Source of the DNA: Ruminococcus sp.
GTDB taxonomy: Bacteria > Bacillota > Clostridia > Lachnospirales > Lachnospiraceae
Reading direction: 5' to 3'
NCBI GenBank assembly: GCA_013911065.1
Contig: JACERV010000009.1
Span: 81,534 to 145,533 of the forward strand
DNA length: 64,000 bases
The notes under the pieces are model-generated. The model made no database searches, was not told the origin of the DNA, and worked only from the letters and a program-made list of their open reading frames with translations. Positions 1 through 8,596 of this stretch are shown here, piece by piece; the first letter of the stretch is position 1, and each line of letters starts with the position of its first letter. Position numbers and translations under genes: made by a program.

Positions 1-1159
1 GTTTTCCTTTTGCTATCTCCAGATGGAATGGTCCGTCATGTCCAAGAAGAATGGTGTTATCCTCGTAATCCACAGTTACAATCTCGCAGAAACTGCCGCC
101 CTTCCCTAAAATATCACACACCTTCATTGCCAGACAGGTTTTTAAATCCCCTTCTCCTGCACATGGAATTCCTTTTGCGGTCAAAAGAGAATGTCCTACA
201 ATAAAACCTCCCTGAAGTTCTTCATAATGATTGCCGGGTGCGCCATGATAGTAATAAGTCAGTGCATCCAGGTCAAATTCTTTTACTAATTTCTCCTGAG
301 CTACAGCAACCCTGGCAGACCAGTCCATTTGTGCATCCGTAGGTTTTTGCGCAAGAGGATCTGCAGCCGCGTCCTCACTGATTGTAAAGAATTCCTCTAT
401 CTCTCTTCTCATTTCTGCGATTTCCTCTTCCGTTACACGCTGCAGATGACGGTCCAGATCACACATCTCCAGTACCTGCAAATGAGCTCCCGTCTGGGCC
501 TGGAACATGGTAAAGTCACTGTACATATCCAGCATCCCACTGTATGTGTTACCCAAAAATCCAAATCTTGCCCCTCTTAAATTACATGTTACCTTTGCAG
601 CCAATACCCATTCCTCTATCTTTTGCCATGCACGTTTTGCTTCGGGACGCTCTGCAGTTGCCTCATTTGTCATAGAAATTTCAGGTGTATAATCCAGTCC
701 CAGAAGTCCATTTACAACACGGAACTTTATTCCGGCACGGTTAAATGCATTTGATATCTCCGGTACCGGGCAGGCTCCGCAGTGTGCAAGCCATTCTCCG
801 GTTGTTGTCTTTTGATAATTTATCCTAGCTGTTGGCTGAAGATTCAATACTACAGCAGGTGCACTGCAGATTTGATGAACCGGCAGAATAGATGCACTTG
901 TTACATAAGTAGCTGAGTGTGCCAGAATCAGGTCCACATGTACTACATTGAAATACTCTCCCGCCTTCTTGCCCTCCTGTTCACAATCAACCAATCCATA
1001 ATAATATACTTCCGCGCCGAATTGCTCTACTTTCTCGGTTATAAACTTCCCATACTCTATAAGCCTTTCCTGAAGTCCCGGAAACTGTGTCCAGTAATGC
1101 TTCAATCCCATAGAATAAATTCCGATTTTAGGTTTTTTTAGATTTTTTCTCTCAAACAT
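1..1159 (-). CDS. L-fucose/L-arabinose isomerase family protein, C-terminus beyond window
   Basis: An open frame runs from ATG at 1159 leftwards off the window edge (386 codons, no stop). AGGAGG at 1167-1172 supports the start. The product begins MFERKNLKKPKIGIYSMG and matches the AraA/FucI superfamily of ketol isomerases, which interconvert an aldose and a ketose using Mn2+. Likely metal ligands are a Glu in GEGDLK, a Glu in GSFCEI and a His in GHDGPFH, corresponding by position to Glu306, Glu333 and His350 of E. coli L-arabinose isomerase. The fourth ligand would lie in the missing part. It is divergent from an AraC regulator, so a pentose or deoxyhexose substrate is likely, but the exact sugar cannot be read. 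It is cut by the window only and is not a pseudogene. Confidence 0.85.
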   Translation of the reverse strand, partial: MFERKNLKKPKIGIYSMGLKHYWTQFPGLQERLIEYGKFITEKVEQFGAEVYYYGLVDCEQEGKKAGEYFNVVHVDLILAHSATYVTSASILPVHQICSAPAVVLNLQPTARINYQKTTTGEWLAHCGACPVPEISNAFNRAGIKFRVVNGLLGLDYTPEISMTNEATAERPEAKRAWQKIEEWVLAAKVTCNLRGARFGFLGNTYSGMLDMYSDFTMFQAQTGAHLQVLEMCDLDRHLQRVTEEEIAEMRREIEEFFTISEDAAADPLAQKPTDAQMDWSARVAVAQEKLVKEFDLDALTYYYHGAPGNHYEELQGGFIVGHSLLTAKGIPCAGEGDLKTCLAMKVCDILGKGGSFCEIVTVDYEDNTILLGHDGPFHLEIAKGK

Positions 1160-1222
1160 AACTTAACCTCCTGCTATCCATGCATACATTTAGTTACAGC
1201 TCAGCCATAAGCTAACTTTGCT

Positions 1223-1251
1223 TTGTTATTTGTTTACAAATACATTATAAT
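1223..1251 (+). promoter_or_regulatory. Promoter of the first AraC gene
   Basis: TTGTTA (1223-1228), a 17-bp spacer and a perfect TATAAT (1246-1251) point towards the AraC gene that starts at 1317. The 157-bp gap shared with the divergent isomerase must also hold the isomerase promoter and the AraC operator, which I could not pin down. Confidence 0.7.
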
Positions 1252-1316
1252 CTTGTAATATAAGAATTGCATCCAAGCAAATTGTTTAAAAATAGCAGAA
1301 TATTGTGGTGGTATTT

Positions 1317-2198
1317 ATGAAGCAGCAAACACTTTTGGAACGAGGTTTCCACACCTGGAGCGAAGACTCCATCCGTTTGATTCTTACGTCCAGCAGGACG
1401 GCTAAAGCAACATATTTTTATACACAGGAAATCGGATATTTTAAAACCTTTTATCCATATTTTTCTGAACGTCAGAACCTGGACTCCTTTTTGATTGTTT
1501 ATACAGTGTCCGGGAAAGGGCATCTGCAATATGAGGGCCGTGACTATACTCTCACGAAAGGACAATGCTTTTTTATTCACTGTGAACAGCACCATCTTTA
1601 CCATACAGACGAAGAAGAAGACTGGGAAATTCTCTGGATTCATTTTAATGGAAACAGTGCTCTGGGCTATTATAAAGAATTTACAAGAAATGAATTCCGT
1701 ATCTTAAATTGCAGAGACGGCTGCTTTATGGAACGCACACTCTGGAGGATTATTGGGCTTTATAAGAAGAGAGATTTAACCACAGAGCTGGTTACTTCTA
1801 ATCTGATTAATAGTATTCTGACGGAACTATTGCTTCAAACTGCTACTAACAGTGCAGATACCTTTCTTATTCCTGATTACGTAAAAGAAATTTCCCGGGA
1901 AATTAACAAAAACTTCAAATCGGAGCTTTCACTTTCTCATTTTGAAGAGCTTACTCACAGAAGCCGTTATCATATATCAAAAGAATTCAAAAGATACATG
2001 GGACTCACAATCAATGAGTATCTCATTGTAACCCGTATCTCTTATGCCAAAGAACTGCTGAAATATTCTGACTTGTCCATTCATGAGATTGCTTTCGAAA
2101 CGGGTATAAATCATGTGACTCATTTTATTAATCTATTTAAAACACGGGAGGGTATTACTCCTCTTGCATATAGAAAGTCATGGAGGGATAAAATTTGA
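1317..2198 (+). CDS. AraC family transcriptional regulator
   Basis: A 293-residue regulator with an N-terminal cupin-like sugar-sensing half (about residues 1-150, including a histidine-rich HCEQHHLYH stretch) and a C-terminal pair of helix-turn-helix motifs (about residues 190-290; the second ends in HFINLFKTREGITPLAYR). I prefer ATG 1317 over the in-frame GTG at 1305 because GGTGG at 1307-1311 is then correctly spaced. The gene diverges from the sugar isomerase at 1159, which it probably activates in response to that sugar. It is also convergent with the importer operon, with a shared terminator between them. Confidence 0.88.
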   Translation: MKQQTLLERGFHTWSEDSIRLILTSSRTAKATYFYTQEIGYFKTFYPYFSERQNLDSFLIVYTVSGKGHLQYEGRDYTLTKGQCFFIHCEQHHLYHTDEEEDWEILWIHFNGNSALGYYKEFTRNEFRILNCRDGCFMERTLWRIIGLYKKRDLTTELVTSNLINSILTELLLQTATNSADTFLIPDYVKEISREINKNFKSELSLSHFEELTHRSRYHISKEFKRYMGLTINEYLIVTRISYAKELLKYSDLSIHEIAFETGINHVTHFINLFKTREGITPLAYRKSWRDKI

Positions 2199-2250
2199 AG
2201 TAAAACATGTACCTCTGTACAATGGTAAGAAAAGTGAATAAGGAATAAAG

Positions 2251-2292
2251 AAGGGAAAGAATTCCTTACTCAGAATTCTTTCCCTTTTTTTT
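2251..2292. terminator. Bidirectional intrinsic terminator
   Basis: A perfect 12-bp stem, GGGAAAGAATTC (2253-2264) with GAATTCTTTCCC (2273-2284), is extended by A:T pairs and followed by a T8 run on the plus strand. A-rich sequence on the left gives Us on the minus strand. It separates the AraC gene from the convergent importer operon. Confidence 0.9.
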
Positions 2293-2305
2293 ATAAATCA
2301 GTATC

Positions 2306-3487
2306 CTACAGAACGTCAATCCACTGGCTCATATTATCTTTATCAAAGATAAACGGTGTTCCTGCAAGGACTGCTGTTCCATCTCCACTTTGGTATGCCT
2401 CGTATGTTGCGGCGTCATAGTCCCGGAATTTCTCCATGCTAAATGAAGAACCAACCTTTCCGTCAAATCCGTCATTGAGTGTTGCGTCTATAGCTGCTCC
2501 TGCCACTGCCCCTAGGTGAATAACATCCCACAGCATCATGTACGGGCAAACAGAATCAAATGCATTGTCGTCTGATGACTTAGGCATAAAGGATTGCATT
2601 TCAGAAGGAAGCCCCAGACCTGTCAGTCTGATGCCGCTGTTTGCGGACTTAAGTGCCTGACCTGCTGCTGCAATACCTACGGTTGTAGGGGAAATGATAC
2701 AGTCCACAGAATTTTCTGCGATAAATGCCTGTGCCTGGGTTGTAGACTCTGTCAAGTCATCGTTACCATATTTCTTGTCAAGGTTCGGACTTACTTTGCC
2801 TGCATAGAAATCCTTTGCCAATTCTTTTTCCATTTCTGCAATCCATGAGTTTTGTACCGGTGTGTCGATGGATGCGGAAAGAACGCCCAGTTTGATTTCA
2901 TCTCCTGAATATTTAGCAAGTTCGCTCTTTACTGTTTCTTCCATCTTTCCATCCCCAGGATAATCAACGCCAAGTGTGATTAATACGGCTGCCTGGATAA
3001 GATAAGACCCAATGTCTGCTGTTTCAGCTTGATTTACGTGGCAAACGCGGTATTCCGGATTTGCCTCAGAGTCGATAGATACTATAGGGATTCCTGCTTC
3101 TTTTGCCTTCTTAAATACTTCATCGTAGCCAGCGTCACCATTTGTAGAAATTGTAATAGAAGCCACCTTCTGGGTAATCAGTTCGTCCAACATCTGCACC
3201 TGTGCAGCAACTGTTGTTTCGGCAGGGCTTTTATATGCTGTTTTCTGCCCCTTTTCTTCCAAATACTCTGAAAATCCCTCATACATCAAATCTCCAAAGG
3301 TATTTCCTGTAGACTTGAACATAAATACGTTTGTTCCTTCCAGAGAACCGCCGCTGGAAGCTTCTGCAGTCTTATCCCCTGCATCTTCCCCGTTTGCTGT
3401 TTCACTTTTCGTGGTACTGCATCCCACCAGTGATGCCAGCATCATTGCGCTTACACCTAACGCTACTAACCTCTTCCAATTTCTCAT
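2306..3487 (-). CDS. Sugar ABC transporter substrate-binding lipoprotein (rhamnose/AI-2 type)
   Basis: A 393-residue periplasmic-binding-protein-fold lipoprotein. The signal peptide ends in the lipobox LVGC with the lipidated Cys at residue 23, followed by a Ser/Glu-rich linker and a type I sugar-binding domain (NVFMFKSTGNTFGDLMYEGF onward). Features such as GLGLPSEMQSFM and the CPYMMLWDVIHLG segment resemble the RhaS (rhamnose) and LsrB (autoinducer-2) families rather than ribose binders. A GGAGGAAG ribosome site precedes ATG 3487. It is the last gene of a four-gene operon read from 7376, after a 96-bp gap. Having two different permeases in the same operon is typical of rhamnose and AI-2 importers. 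Rhamnose is the favoured substrate because rhaA, rhaB and a rhamnose-type microcompartment lie in this window, but this is inference. Confidence 0.82.
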   Translation of the reverse strand: MRNWKRLVALGVSAMMLASLVGCSTTKSETANGEDAGDKTAEASSGGSLEGTNVFMFKSTGNTFGDLMYEGFSEYLEEKGQKTAYKSPAETTVAAQVQMLDELITQKVASITISTNGDAGYDEVFKKAKEAGIPIVSIDSEANPEYRVCHVNQAETADIGSYLIQAAVLITLGVDYPGDGKMEETVKSELAKYSGDEIKLGVLSASIDTPVQNSWIAEMEKELAKDFYAGKVSPNLDKKYGNDDLTESTTQAQAFIAENSVDCIISPTTVGIAAAGQALKSANSGIRLTGLGLPSEMQSFMPKSSDDNAFDSVCPYMMLWDVIHLGAVAGAAIDATLNDGFDGKVGSSFSMEKFRDYDAATYEAYQSGDGTAVLAGTPFIFDKDNMSQWIDVL

Positions 3488-3583
3488 ACTACTTCCTCCT
3501 TGTTTTTTATTTTATAAACAGCCTTCCGCTGCCTATAGCAAAATACTAGATAAAAATACTGATTGAGCTGCTAATATTCAAGG

Positions 3584-4858
3584 TTACTTTACTGCAAAAC
3601 GCTCTCTGGCTTTTCTTTCATCCTCCTTCTGCTCCTGCAGCCATGCTGCGCTCTGCTCTTTACATTTCTTTTGGAGAGATGCAATCTTATCCTTATACTT
3701 TTTAATTTTTGCTGTTTTATCAGACTCGTTTAATGCAGTATCTTTTTTTATCTCCGCCATTGCATTTTTCAAAGCTTTTACTTCTTCTGCCGTCCTGTTA
3801 TTTAATGCTTCTACATTTTTATTTCCCTTATAAATCGCTTTTAACTTGATGTTGGCGATAAGCTGTCTGTTCACATTCGGAATCAGCACTGCAATAATCA
3901 GGATAAATCCTGTAACAATTTTTCTCGAATTGGCGTCTACTTCCAGCAATCCAAGCGTGTAAGTAAGGAATGCCATAATGAGAGTTGCGATAACAGGTCC
4001 GTAAACCTTTCCTTTTCCACCATTTGTAGATACACCGCCCAAAACGCAGATTGCAATAGCCGTCATCTCATATCCCGTGCCCATGGTAGAGGACACACTT
4101 CCCCCCATTCTTCCTACAAAGAAAATAGAGGCAATTCCGCACATAGCACCCATAAGGATAAATACAATTAATTTTGTCTTTCTAACATCAATTCCCGAAT
4201 ACTGCGCACATGTTGCGTTGTTTCCGATGACATACAGCTTTCTTCCGAATCTTGATTTATGAAGTATAAAAACAAATACTGCACCCATAATCAGAAACAG
4301 AATCAATGAAAGCGGGATTCCTGCAATATTCACCCATGCAACAGTTGTATAAAAACTTGGAAATACTTTCAGCACATTGACATCAAGTATAATCTTTACA
4401 ATGCCTCTGAACAGCATGGACGTGGCAATCGTCACAATAACCGCAGGCATTCCTATGTATGCCACACAATAACCGTTAAATGCCCCACACAGTGCTCCGG
4501 CCAGGATTCCGGCAAAGACGCCGATAAAAGCGGGCGCACCTGAGGCGCAGCACAATCCGGTTACCATAGATGCAAAAATCATATTGGAAGCTACTGACAC
4601 ATCAATATCTCCCAGCATCAGTATGAAGATCATACCCAGCACAAGAGGGCACACATCCATTCCCGACTGAATGATCGCCTGAATTGTTCCCTGTGAAAAG
4701 TAAAGATTTGTTTTTTTGACCATTAACACAATGTTAATTAAAATCAAAATATAGACCAATACCATTTCCCAGCTCACTAAAAACTTTGATAAGTTAAACC
4801 CCTGTTTTATTTCCAAATCTCTCACAGGTGATGTTTTTATATTTTTTTCTCCACTCAT
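3584..4858 (-). CDS. Sugar ABC transporter permease with long charged C-terminal extension
   Basis: A 424-residue BPD_transp_2 family permease with about ten hydrophobic segments between residues 30 and 330 (GDIDVSVASNMIFASMVTG and the Gly-rich AICVLGGVSTNGGKGKVYGP are family signatures). The start ATG overlaps the stop of the upstream permease by one base (TAATG), so translation is coupled. The oddity is its length. Relatives are usually about 320-340 residues, while this one adds about 85 residues rich in Lys, Glu and Ala (residues 340-424) that look like a cytoplasmic coiled coil. The tail could dock the ATPase or a regulator. No function is known to me. Confidence 0.85.
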   Translation of the reverse strand: MSGEKNIKTSPVRDLEIKQGFNLSKFLVSWEMVLVYILILINIVLMVKKTNLYFSQGTIQAIIQSGMDVCPLVLGMIFILMLGDIDVSVASNMIFASMVTGLCCASGAPAFIGVFAGILAGALCGAFNGYCVAYIGMPAVIVTIATSMLFRGIVKIILDVNVLKVFPSFYTTVAWVNIAGIPLSLILFLIMGAVFVFILHKSRFGRKLYVIGNNATCAQYSGIDVRKTKLIVFILMGAMCGIASIFFVGRMGGSVSSTMGTGYEMTAIAICVLGGVSTNGGKGKVYGPVIATLIMAFLTYTLGLLEVDANSRKIVTGFILIIAVLIPNVNRQLIANIKLKAIYKGNKNVEALNNRTAEEVKALKNAMAEIKKDTALNESDKTAKIKKYKDKIASLQKKCKEQSAAWLQEQKEDERKARERFAVK

Positions 4859-5868
4859 TAGATTAAAGCACTCCTTTCCTTCAGTGCTCTCCTTTCAGCA
4901 GAGCGTTCCATATAAATGTTCAGTGCAACTGCAGCAATGATGATTGCTCCCTGGATAGCATCTGACCATACACTTAAGCCTGGAAGAAGGCTGATAAAGT
5001 ATGTAATAACCGCCATCATCAGGAATCCGATAATGACTCCGTCAACCTTTCCTTTTCCACCGCTGATGCTTACGCCTCCGAGAATACAGATTGCAATGGC
5101 TGTCATTTCATAACCTTCCCCTATACTGTAGCTGCATGTTGCATAATTTGCCGTATAAAGCATTCCGCCAAGCCCTGCCAGTGCACCGCAAAGTGTCATT
5201 GCGAGAAATACAACCCGCTCCTCTTTGATACCTGCAACCTGTGAGGATTCGCGGTTTGTCCCAATTGCATAAATCCGTCTTCCTCTTGATGTATATCCCA
5301 GGAAAAGAATTGCCAGGGCAAACACAAGAACCAGGATCCACAAAATCGACGGAATACCCAAGATTCTTAGTGTGGCAAACTTTAAGTACCCTTCTGTAAA
5401 CTGATGAGGAAACCACCACTGTCCGCCGCTGAACAAGAAGGAAAATCCTCTAAATGCATACATTGTTCCAAGCGTTGCAATCATAGGTACCATTTTGAAA
5501 TAACCTACAAGAATTCCGTTAAATGCACCGCACAGTGCGCCGATTAACAGTGCAAGCAGGATCCACAGAACTGCCGGCACATTTGGATTTTCTGCCATCA
5601 GGCGACAGCATACCACACCTGTCAGGGACAGAGTTGCTCCAATAGAGATATCAATACCTGCTGTCAGAATAACCATCATCTCCCCAATTGCGAGAAGCCC
5701 GTAGACTGCATTGTTCTGAAGCATGTTAATAATTGAGTTCACCGAATACATTGATGGGGTAATAATTGCTGCAAGAATAAGGAGAACAACAAGTCCAAGA
5801 AGCAAACCGAAGTTCCTGTTCCCTGTCATTTTTGCAAGGATTGATTTATTACTTTCTGTAGTTCTCAT
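4858..5868 (-). CDS. Sugar ABC transporter permease
   Basis: A 336-residue BPD_transp_2 family membrane protein with a short charged N-terminus and about ten membrane spans. It has the conserved GIDISIGATLSLTGVVCC and AICILGGVSISGGKGKVDG segments. It forms the heterodimeric channel with the following permease. The gene begins 2 bp after the stop of the ATPase gene and ends overlapping the next start, so the four proteins are made from one message. Heteromeric permeases are the arrangement in RhaPQ and LsrCD importers, unlike the homodimeric RbsC-type channel encoded at 24484-25431. Confidence 0.86.
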   Translation of the reverse strand: MRTTESNKSILAKMTGNRNFGLLLGLVVLLILAAIITPSMYSVNSIINMLQNNAVYGLLAIGEMMVILTAGIDISIGATLSLTGVVCCRLMAENPNVPAVLWILLALLIGALCGAFNGILVGYFKMVPMIATLGTMYAFRGFSFLFSGGQWWFPHQFTEGYLKFATLRILGIPSILWILVLVFALAILFLGYTSRGRRIYAIGTNRESSQVAGIKEERVVFLAMTLCGALAGLGGMLYTANYATCSYSIGEGYEMTAIAICILGGVSISGGKGKVDGVIIGFLMMAVITYFISLLPGLSVWSDAIQGAIIIAAVALNIYMERSAERRALKERSALI

Positions 5869-5870
5869 TC

Positions 5871-7376
5871 CTAACTTTCCCTCCCATCTTCATGTTTTAA
5901 AGATGCTTCTAAAATCATTTCCTGGGTTGTGCCGTCTGTATCGAACTTTCCGGCAATCCTTCCATTTCTCATAACCACAATCCGGTCTGCCATGCCAAGA
6001 ACCTCCGGCATTTCCGAAGATACCATGATAATCGCATATCCATTTGCTGTCAGTTCATTCATAATTTCATAAATGGAATACTTGGCACCAACATCGATAC
6101 CCTTGGTGGGCTCATCCAAAATCAGCACTTTCAAATCACAGCTCAGCAATTTTGCAAAGACTACTTTTTGCTGGTTTCCACCTGATAAAGAAGACGGCGG
6201 AGCACTGATATCCTTTGCCTTAAGCTGAATCTTCTGGCACAATTCAATGGCATTTTTTGCCTCCGCTGCCACGTCAATTCTGCCGCCTTTTACAAACCTG
6301 CTCATATCGGCAGAAGATACATTTTGATAAATGGGAAGCTCATTCACAAGTCCCTGGGTCTGTCTGTCTTCCGGCAGCAGGCCGATTCCATAGTTTAATG
6401 CATCAATCGGACTGTTAATCTTTACGGCCTTTCCTTCCAGTTCGAAAGAACCTGAATCTGGCGTCATAATGCCAAAAATATTCTGGCAGACCTCTGTGCG
6501 TCCCGCACCAACCAGTCCCGTCAATGCAAGAATTTCTCCTTTCCGTACATCGAAAGACACATTCTTGAAGTACCCCTCCTTGGAAATGTCGCTCACTTTC
6601 AGCACAACATCACCAATTTGAGCACTCTTGGGAGGATACATCTGTGTCAGCTCACGTCCAACCATTTCTGCAATTAATTTCTGGTTGGATATCTTATCCA
6701 CATCCCAGCAGCCTATGTATTTTGAATCTCTAAATACCGTAACTCTGGTTGCCAGACGGTACATATCTTCAAACTTATGTGTAATAAAAATAATGGATAC
6801 CCCTTCATCCCGCAAGTGTTCTGTAATCTGGTACAGCTCTTCACATTCCCTTCTTGAAAGTGATGCTGTAGGCTCATCCATAATCAGGATTCTCGCGTCT
6901 CTTGAAAAAGCCTTTGCAATCTCTACCAACTGCTGCTGTGCAACAGAAAGTGTACTCATTGGTTTAGATACATCAATATTTTTACTCAATGGCTCAATCA
7001 GCTCTTTTGCCCTCTGAGTCATCAGTTTCCAATTATAAATCCCAAACTTATTCTTTATTTCCTGTCCCATAAAGATGTTTTCTGTTACTGACAAATCCGG
7101 AAAAGCCGTAACATGCTGATATATGGCCGCTATCCCAAGTTTTGCCGAATCTTCCGTAGAACGAAGGGTAATCTTCTCCTTTTCCAGCAGCATCATACCG
7201 CTGTCCGGCTGATGAACTCCTGTTATTACTTTGATGAATGTTGACTTACCGGCACCGTTCTCACCCATAAGAGCATGTATCTCACCTTTTTTTAACTGAA
7301 AGTGTACGCCGTCCAATGCAGTCACACCACCGAAAGTTTTTACCACATCTTTCAGTTCCAAGATATACTCACTCAT
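5871..7376 (-). CDS. Sugar ABC transporter ATP-binding protein (two ABC domains)
   Basis: A 501-residue fused ATPase of the RbsA/MglA/RhaT class. Domain 1 (about residues 5-235) has Walker A GENGAGKST, the signature LSVAQQQLVEIAKA and Walker B ILIMDEPTASL. Domain 2 (about 255-490) has the degenerate Walker A GLVGAGRTE normal for this class, signature LSGGNQQKVVFAKL and Walker B VLILDEPTKGI. I place the start at ATG 7376 (MSEYILELKDVVK), because the 21 codons upstream are not family-like and GGGG lies at a workable distance. First gene of the importer operon. It diverges from the AraC gene at 7594 across two 21-bp-spaced direct repeats, so sugar-induced activation is likely. Confidence 0.87.
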   Translation of the reverse strand: MSEYILELKDVVKTFGGVTALDGVHFQLKKGEIHALMGENGAGKSTFIKVITGVHQPDSGMMLLEKEKITLRSTEDSAKLGIAAIYQHVTAFPDLSVTENIFMGQEIKNKFGIYNWKLMTQRAKELIEPLSKNIDVSKPMSTLSVAQQQLVEIAKAFSRDARILIMDEPTASLSRRECEELYQITEHLRDEGVSIIFITHKFEDMYRLATRVTVFRDSKYIGCWDVDKISNQKLIAEMVGRELTQMYPPKSAQIGDVVLKVSDISKEGYFKNVSFDVRKGEILALTGLVGAGRTEVCQNIFGIMTPDSGSFELEGKAVKINSPIDALNYGIGLLPEDRQTQGLVNELPIYQNVSSADMSRFVKGGRIDVAAEAKNAIELCQKIQLKAKDISAPPSSLSGGNQQKVVFAKLLSCDLKVLILDEPTKGIDVGAKYSIYEIMNELTANGYAIIMVSSEMPEVLGMADRIVVMRNGRIAGKFDTDGTTQEMILEASLKHEDGRES

Positions 7377-7474
7377 TCTGCTTTCCCCTTTCACCTTTTC
7401 ATTTTCTGTTTGACCTCTTTCCCATATCCACCTATCCATGCACCTAGTATCACTACCTTTCCTCTATTATTCAA

Positions 7475-7511
7475 TATCATAAATTGTTATTTCGTTATCA
7501 TAAATTGTCAT
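7475..7511. promoter_or_regulatory. Tandem direct-repeat operator, probable AraC site
   Basis: TATCATAAATTGTTAT (7475-7490) is repeated as TATCATAAATTGTCAT (7496-7511). The offset is exactly 21 bp, two helical turns, which is the classic layout for AraC-family activators. The repeats lie between the importer operon (start 7376) and the divergent AraC gene. A partial third copy (TTGTCAT at 7522-7528) overlaps the AraC promoter and could mediate autorepression. Confidence 0.7.
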
Positions 7512-7521
7512 TTTAAAGTAT

Positions 7522-7550
7522 TTGTCATTTTTAACCCACAATGTTATAAT
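7522..7550 (+). promoter_or_regulatory. Promoter of the second AraC gene
   Basis: TTGTCA (7522-7527), 17-bp spacer, perfect TATAAT (7545-7550). The expected transcript start near 7557 rules out the upstream in-frame start at 7522 for the following gene. Confidence 0.8.
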
Positions 7551-7593
7551 TTTTGTAGCATTTTTACAACATATGGACTGGAGAATACATATT

Positions 7594-8463
7594 ATGGCAT
7601 CACCGAAGAAAGACTTTCCCGAAAAATTTTATTCTGAAAGCTTCTCTCCAAACCCGATGGGAGATTCTTTTCCTTTTATAATTAAAGAATGTGGTTACTG
7701 CAGTGAAAAGAAATTCACTCTTGGGAAACAAAATAATTACAGTGAATACCTTCTTTTATACTCTGTTGAAGGGACAGTACGCTATACAAAAGACAAGAGA
7801 ACCTTTTATGTCCAGCCCAATTCTGTTATTGTTACCTCCTGCAATACCACGCTGATTTTTACCAGGGTTTCAAAGGAATGGAGGTATTATTATTTTATTA
7901 TTAGAGGAAGCCATTCCAAGCTGTTCTATAACATGGTCCGCACCCACGACAATATTGTTTTGTGCAACCCCTTCACAAATGTGCTGGACTCTTTTATGGA
8001 GCTTTTCCATATATTGTGTGAACCGACAGGAAATAATAATGACGGATGGAAATATATACATTCCTCTATGCTGGTACACAATATTTTTACTTCCCTTTAT
8101 GATATTGTTTACGATTTGCAGGCAATAAAAGAACTAACCCCCGCACAGGAGAGCAGCATCAACGCAGCTTTGAAATATATTTCTTTGAATTATAAAGAAG
8201 AATTGAGTATAGAAACGATTTCTAACAAAGTGGGTTTCTCCAAATATTACTTTTGCAAGATATTCAAGCAGCAGATGGGAGTGACTGTCCACAAGTATGT
8301 GAATGAATACCGGATAAATAAGGCGAAAGAACTGCTTGCTTATTCCAAACTTTCCGTCAGCTCAATTGCCAGCAAGGTTGGCTTTAAAACCGCCCTTACC
8401 TTTTTACGTGCCTTTGAACGTTCTGTGCATATGACCCCAAGCGAATATAGAGATTATTATTAG
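7594..8463 (+). CDS. AraC family transcriptional regulator of the adjacent importer
   Basis: A 289-residue regulator: N-terminal cupin-like half (about 40-150) and C-terminal double helix-turn-helix (IETISNKVGFSKYYFCKIF, then VSSIASKVGFKTALTFLRAF and the terminal PSEYRDYY). The start is uncertain. ATG 7594 has GGAG ten bases upstream; ATG 7573 has no ribosome site; the longer frame from 7522 would begin inside the promoter. It diverges from the four-gene sugar importer and probably activates it through the 21-bp-spaced repeats at 7475-7511. Convergent with the microcompartment operon, whose terminator lies 60 bp downstream. Confidence 0.87.
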   Translation: MASPKKDFPEKFYSESFSPNPMGDSFPFIIKECGYCSEKKFTLGKQNNYSEYLLLYSVEGTVRYTKDKRTFYVQPNSVIVTSCNTTLIFTRVSKEWRYYYFIIRGSHSKLFYNMVRTHDNIVLCNPFTNVLDSFMELFHILCEPTGNNNDGWKYIHSSMLVHNIFTSLYDIVYDLQAIKELTPAQESSINAALKYISLNYKEELSIETISNKVGFSKYYFCKIFKQQMGVTVHKYVNEYRINKAKELLAYSKLSVSSIASKVGFKTALTFLRAFERSVHMTPSEYRDYY

Positions 8464-8522
8464 AAAAATGGATTCGGCACCTCAGCCCCAAAAATCCGAA
8501 CTAAATATATATTGTAGACTTT

Positions 8523-8567
8523 AAAAAAAGTGCGGGTTCGTAAGATTATTCAAACGAACCCGCACTT
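8523..8567 (-). terminator. Terminator of the microcompartment operon
   Basis: A perfect 13-bp stem, AAGTGCGGGTTCG (8528-8540) with its complement at 8555-8567. On the minus strand it is followed by T7 (complement of A at 8523-8529). Placed 30 bp after the DeoR gene stop, it ends the long minus-strand operon. Confidence 0.88.
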
Positions 8568-8596
8568 CTTCGAGAGTGCGCTTCCTGCCACACTCT

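Noticed and set aside
1..1159. Pseudogene at the left edge
   Set aside because: The frame is open throughout and has all expected motifs up to the border; it is cut by the window, not broken.
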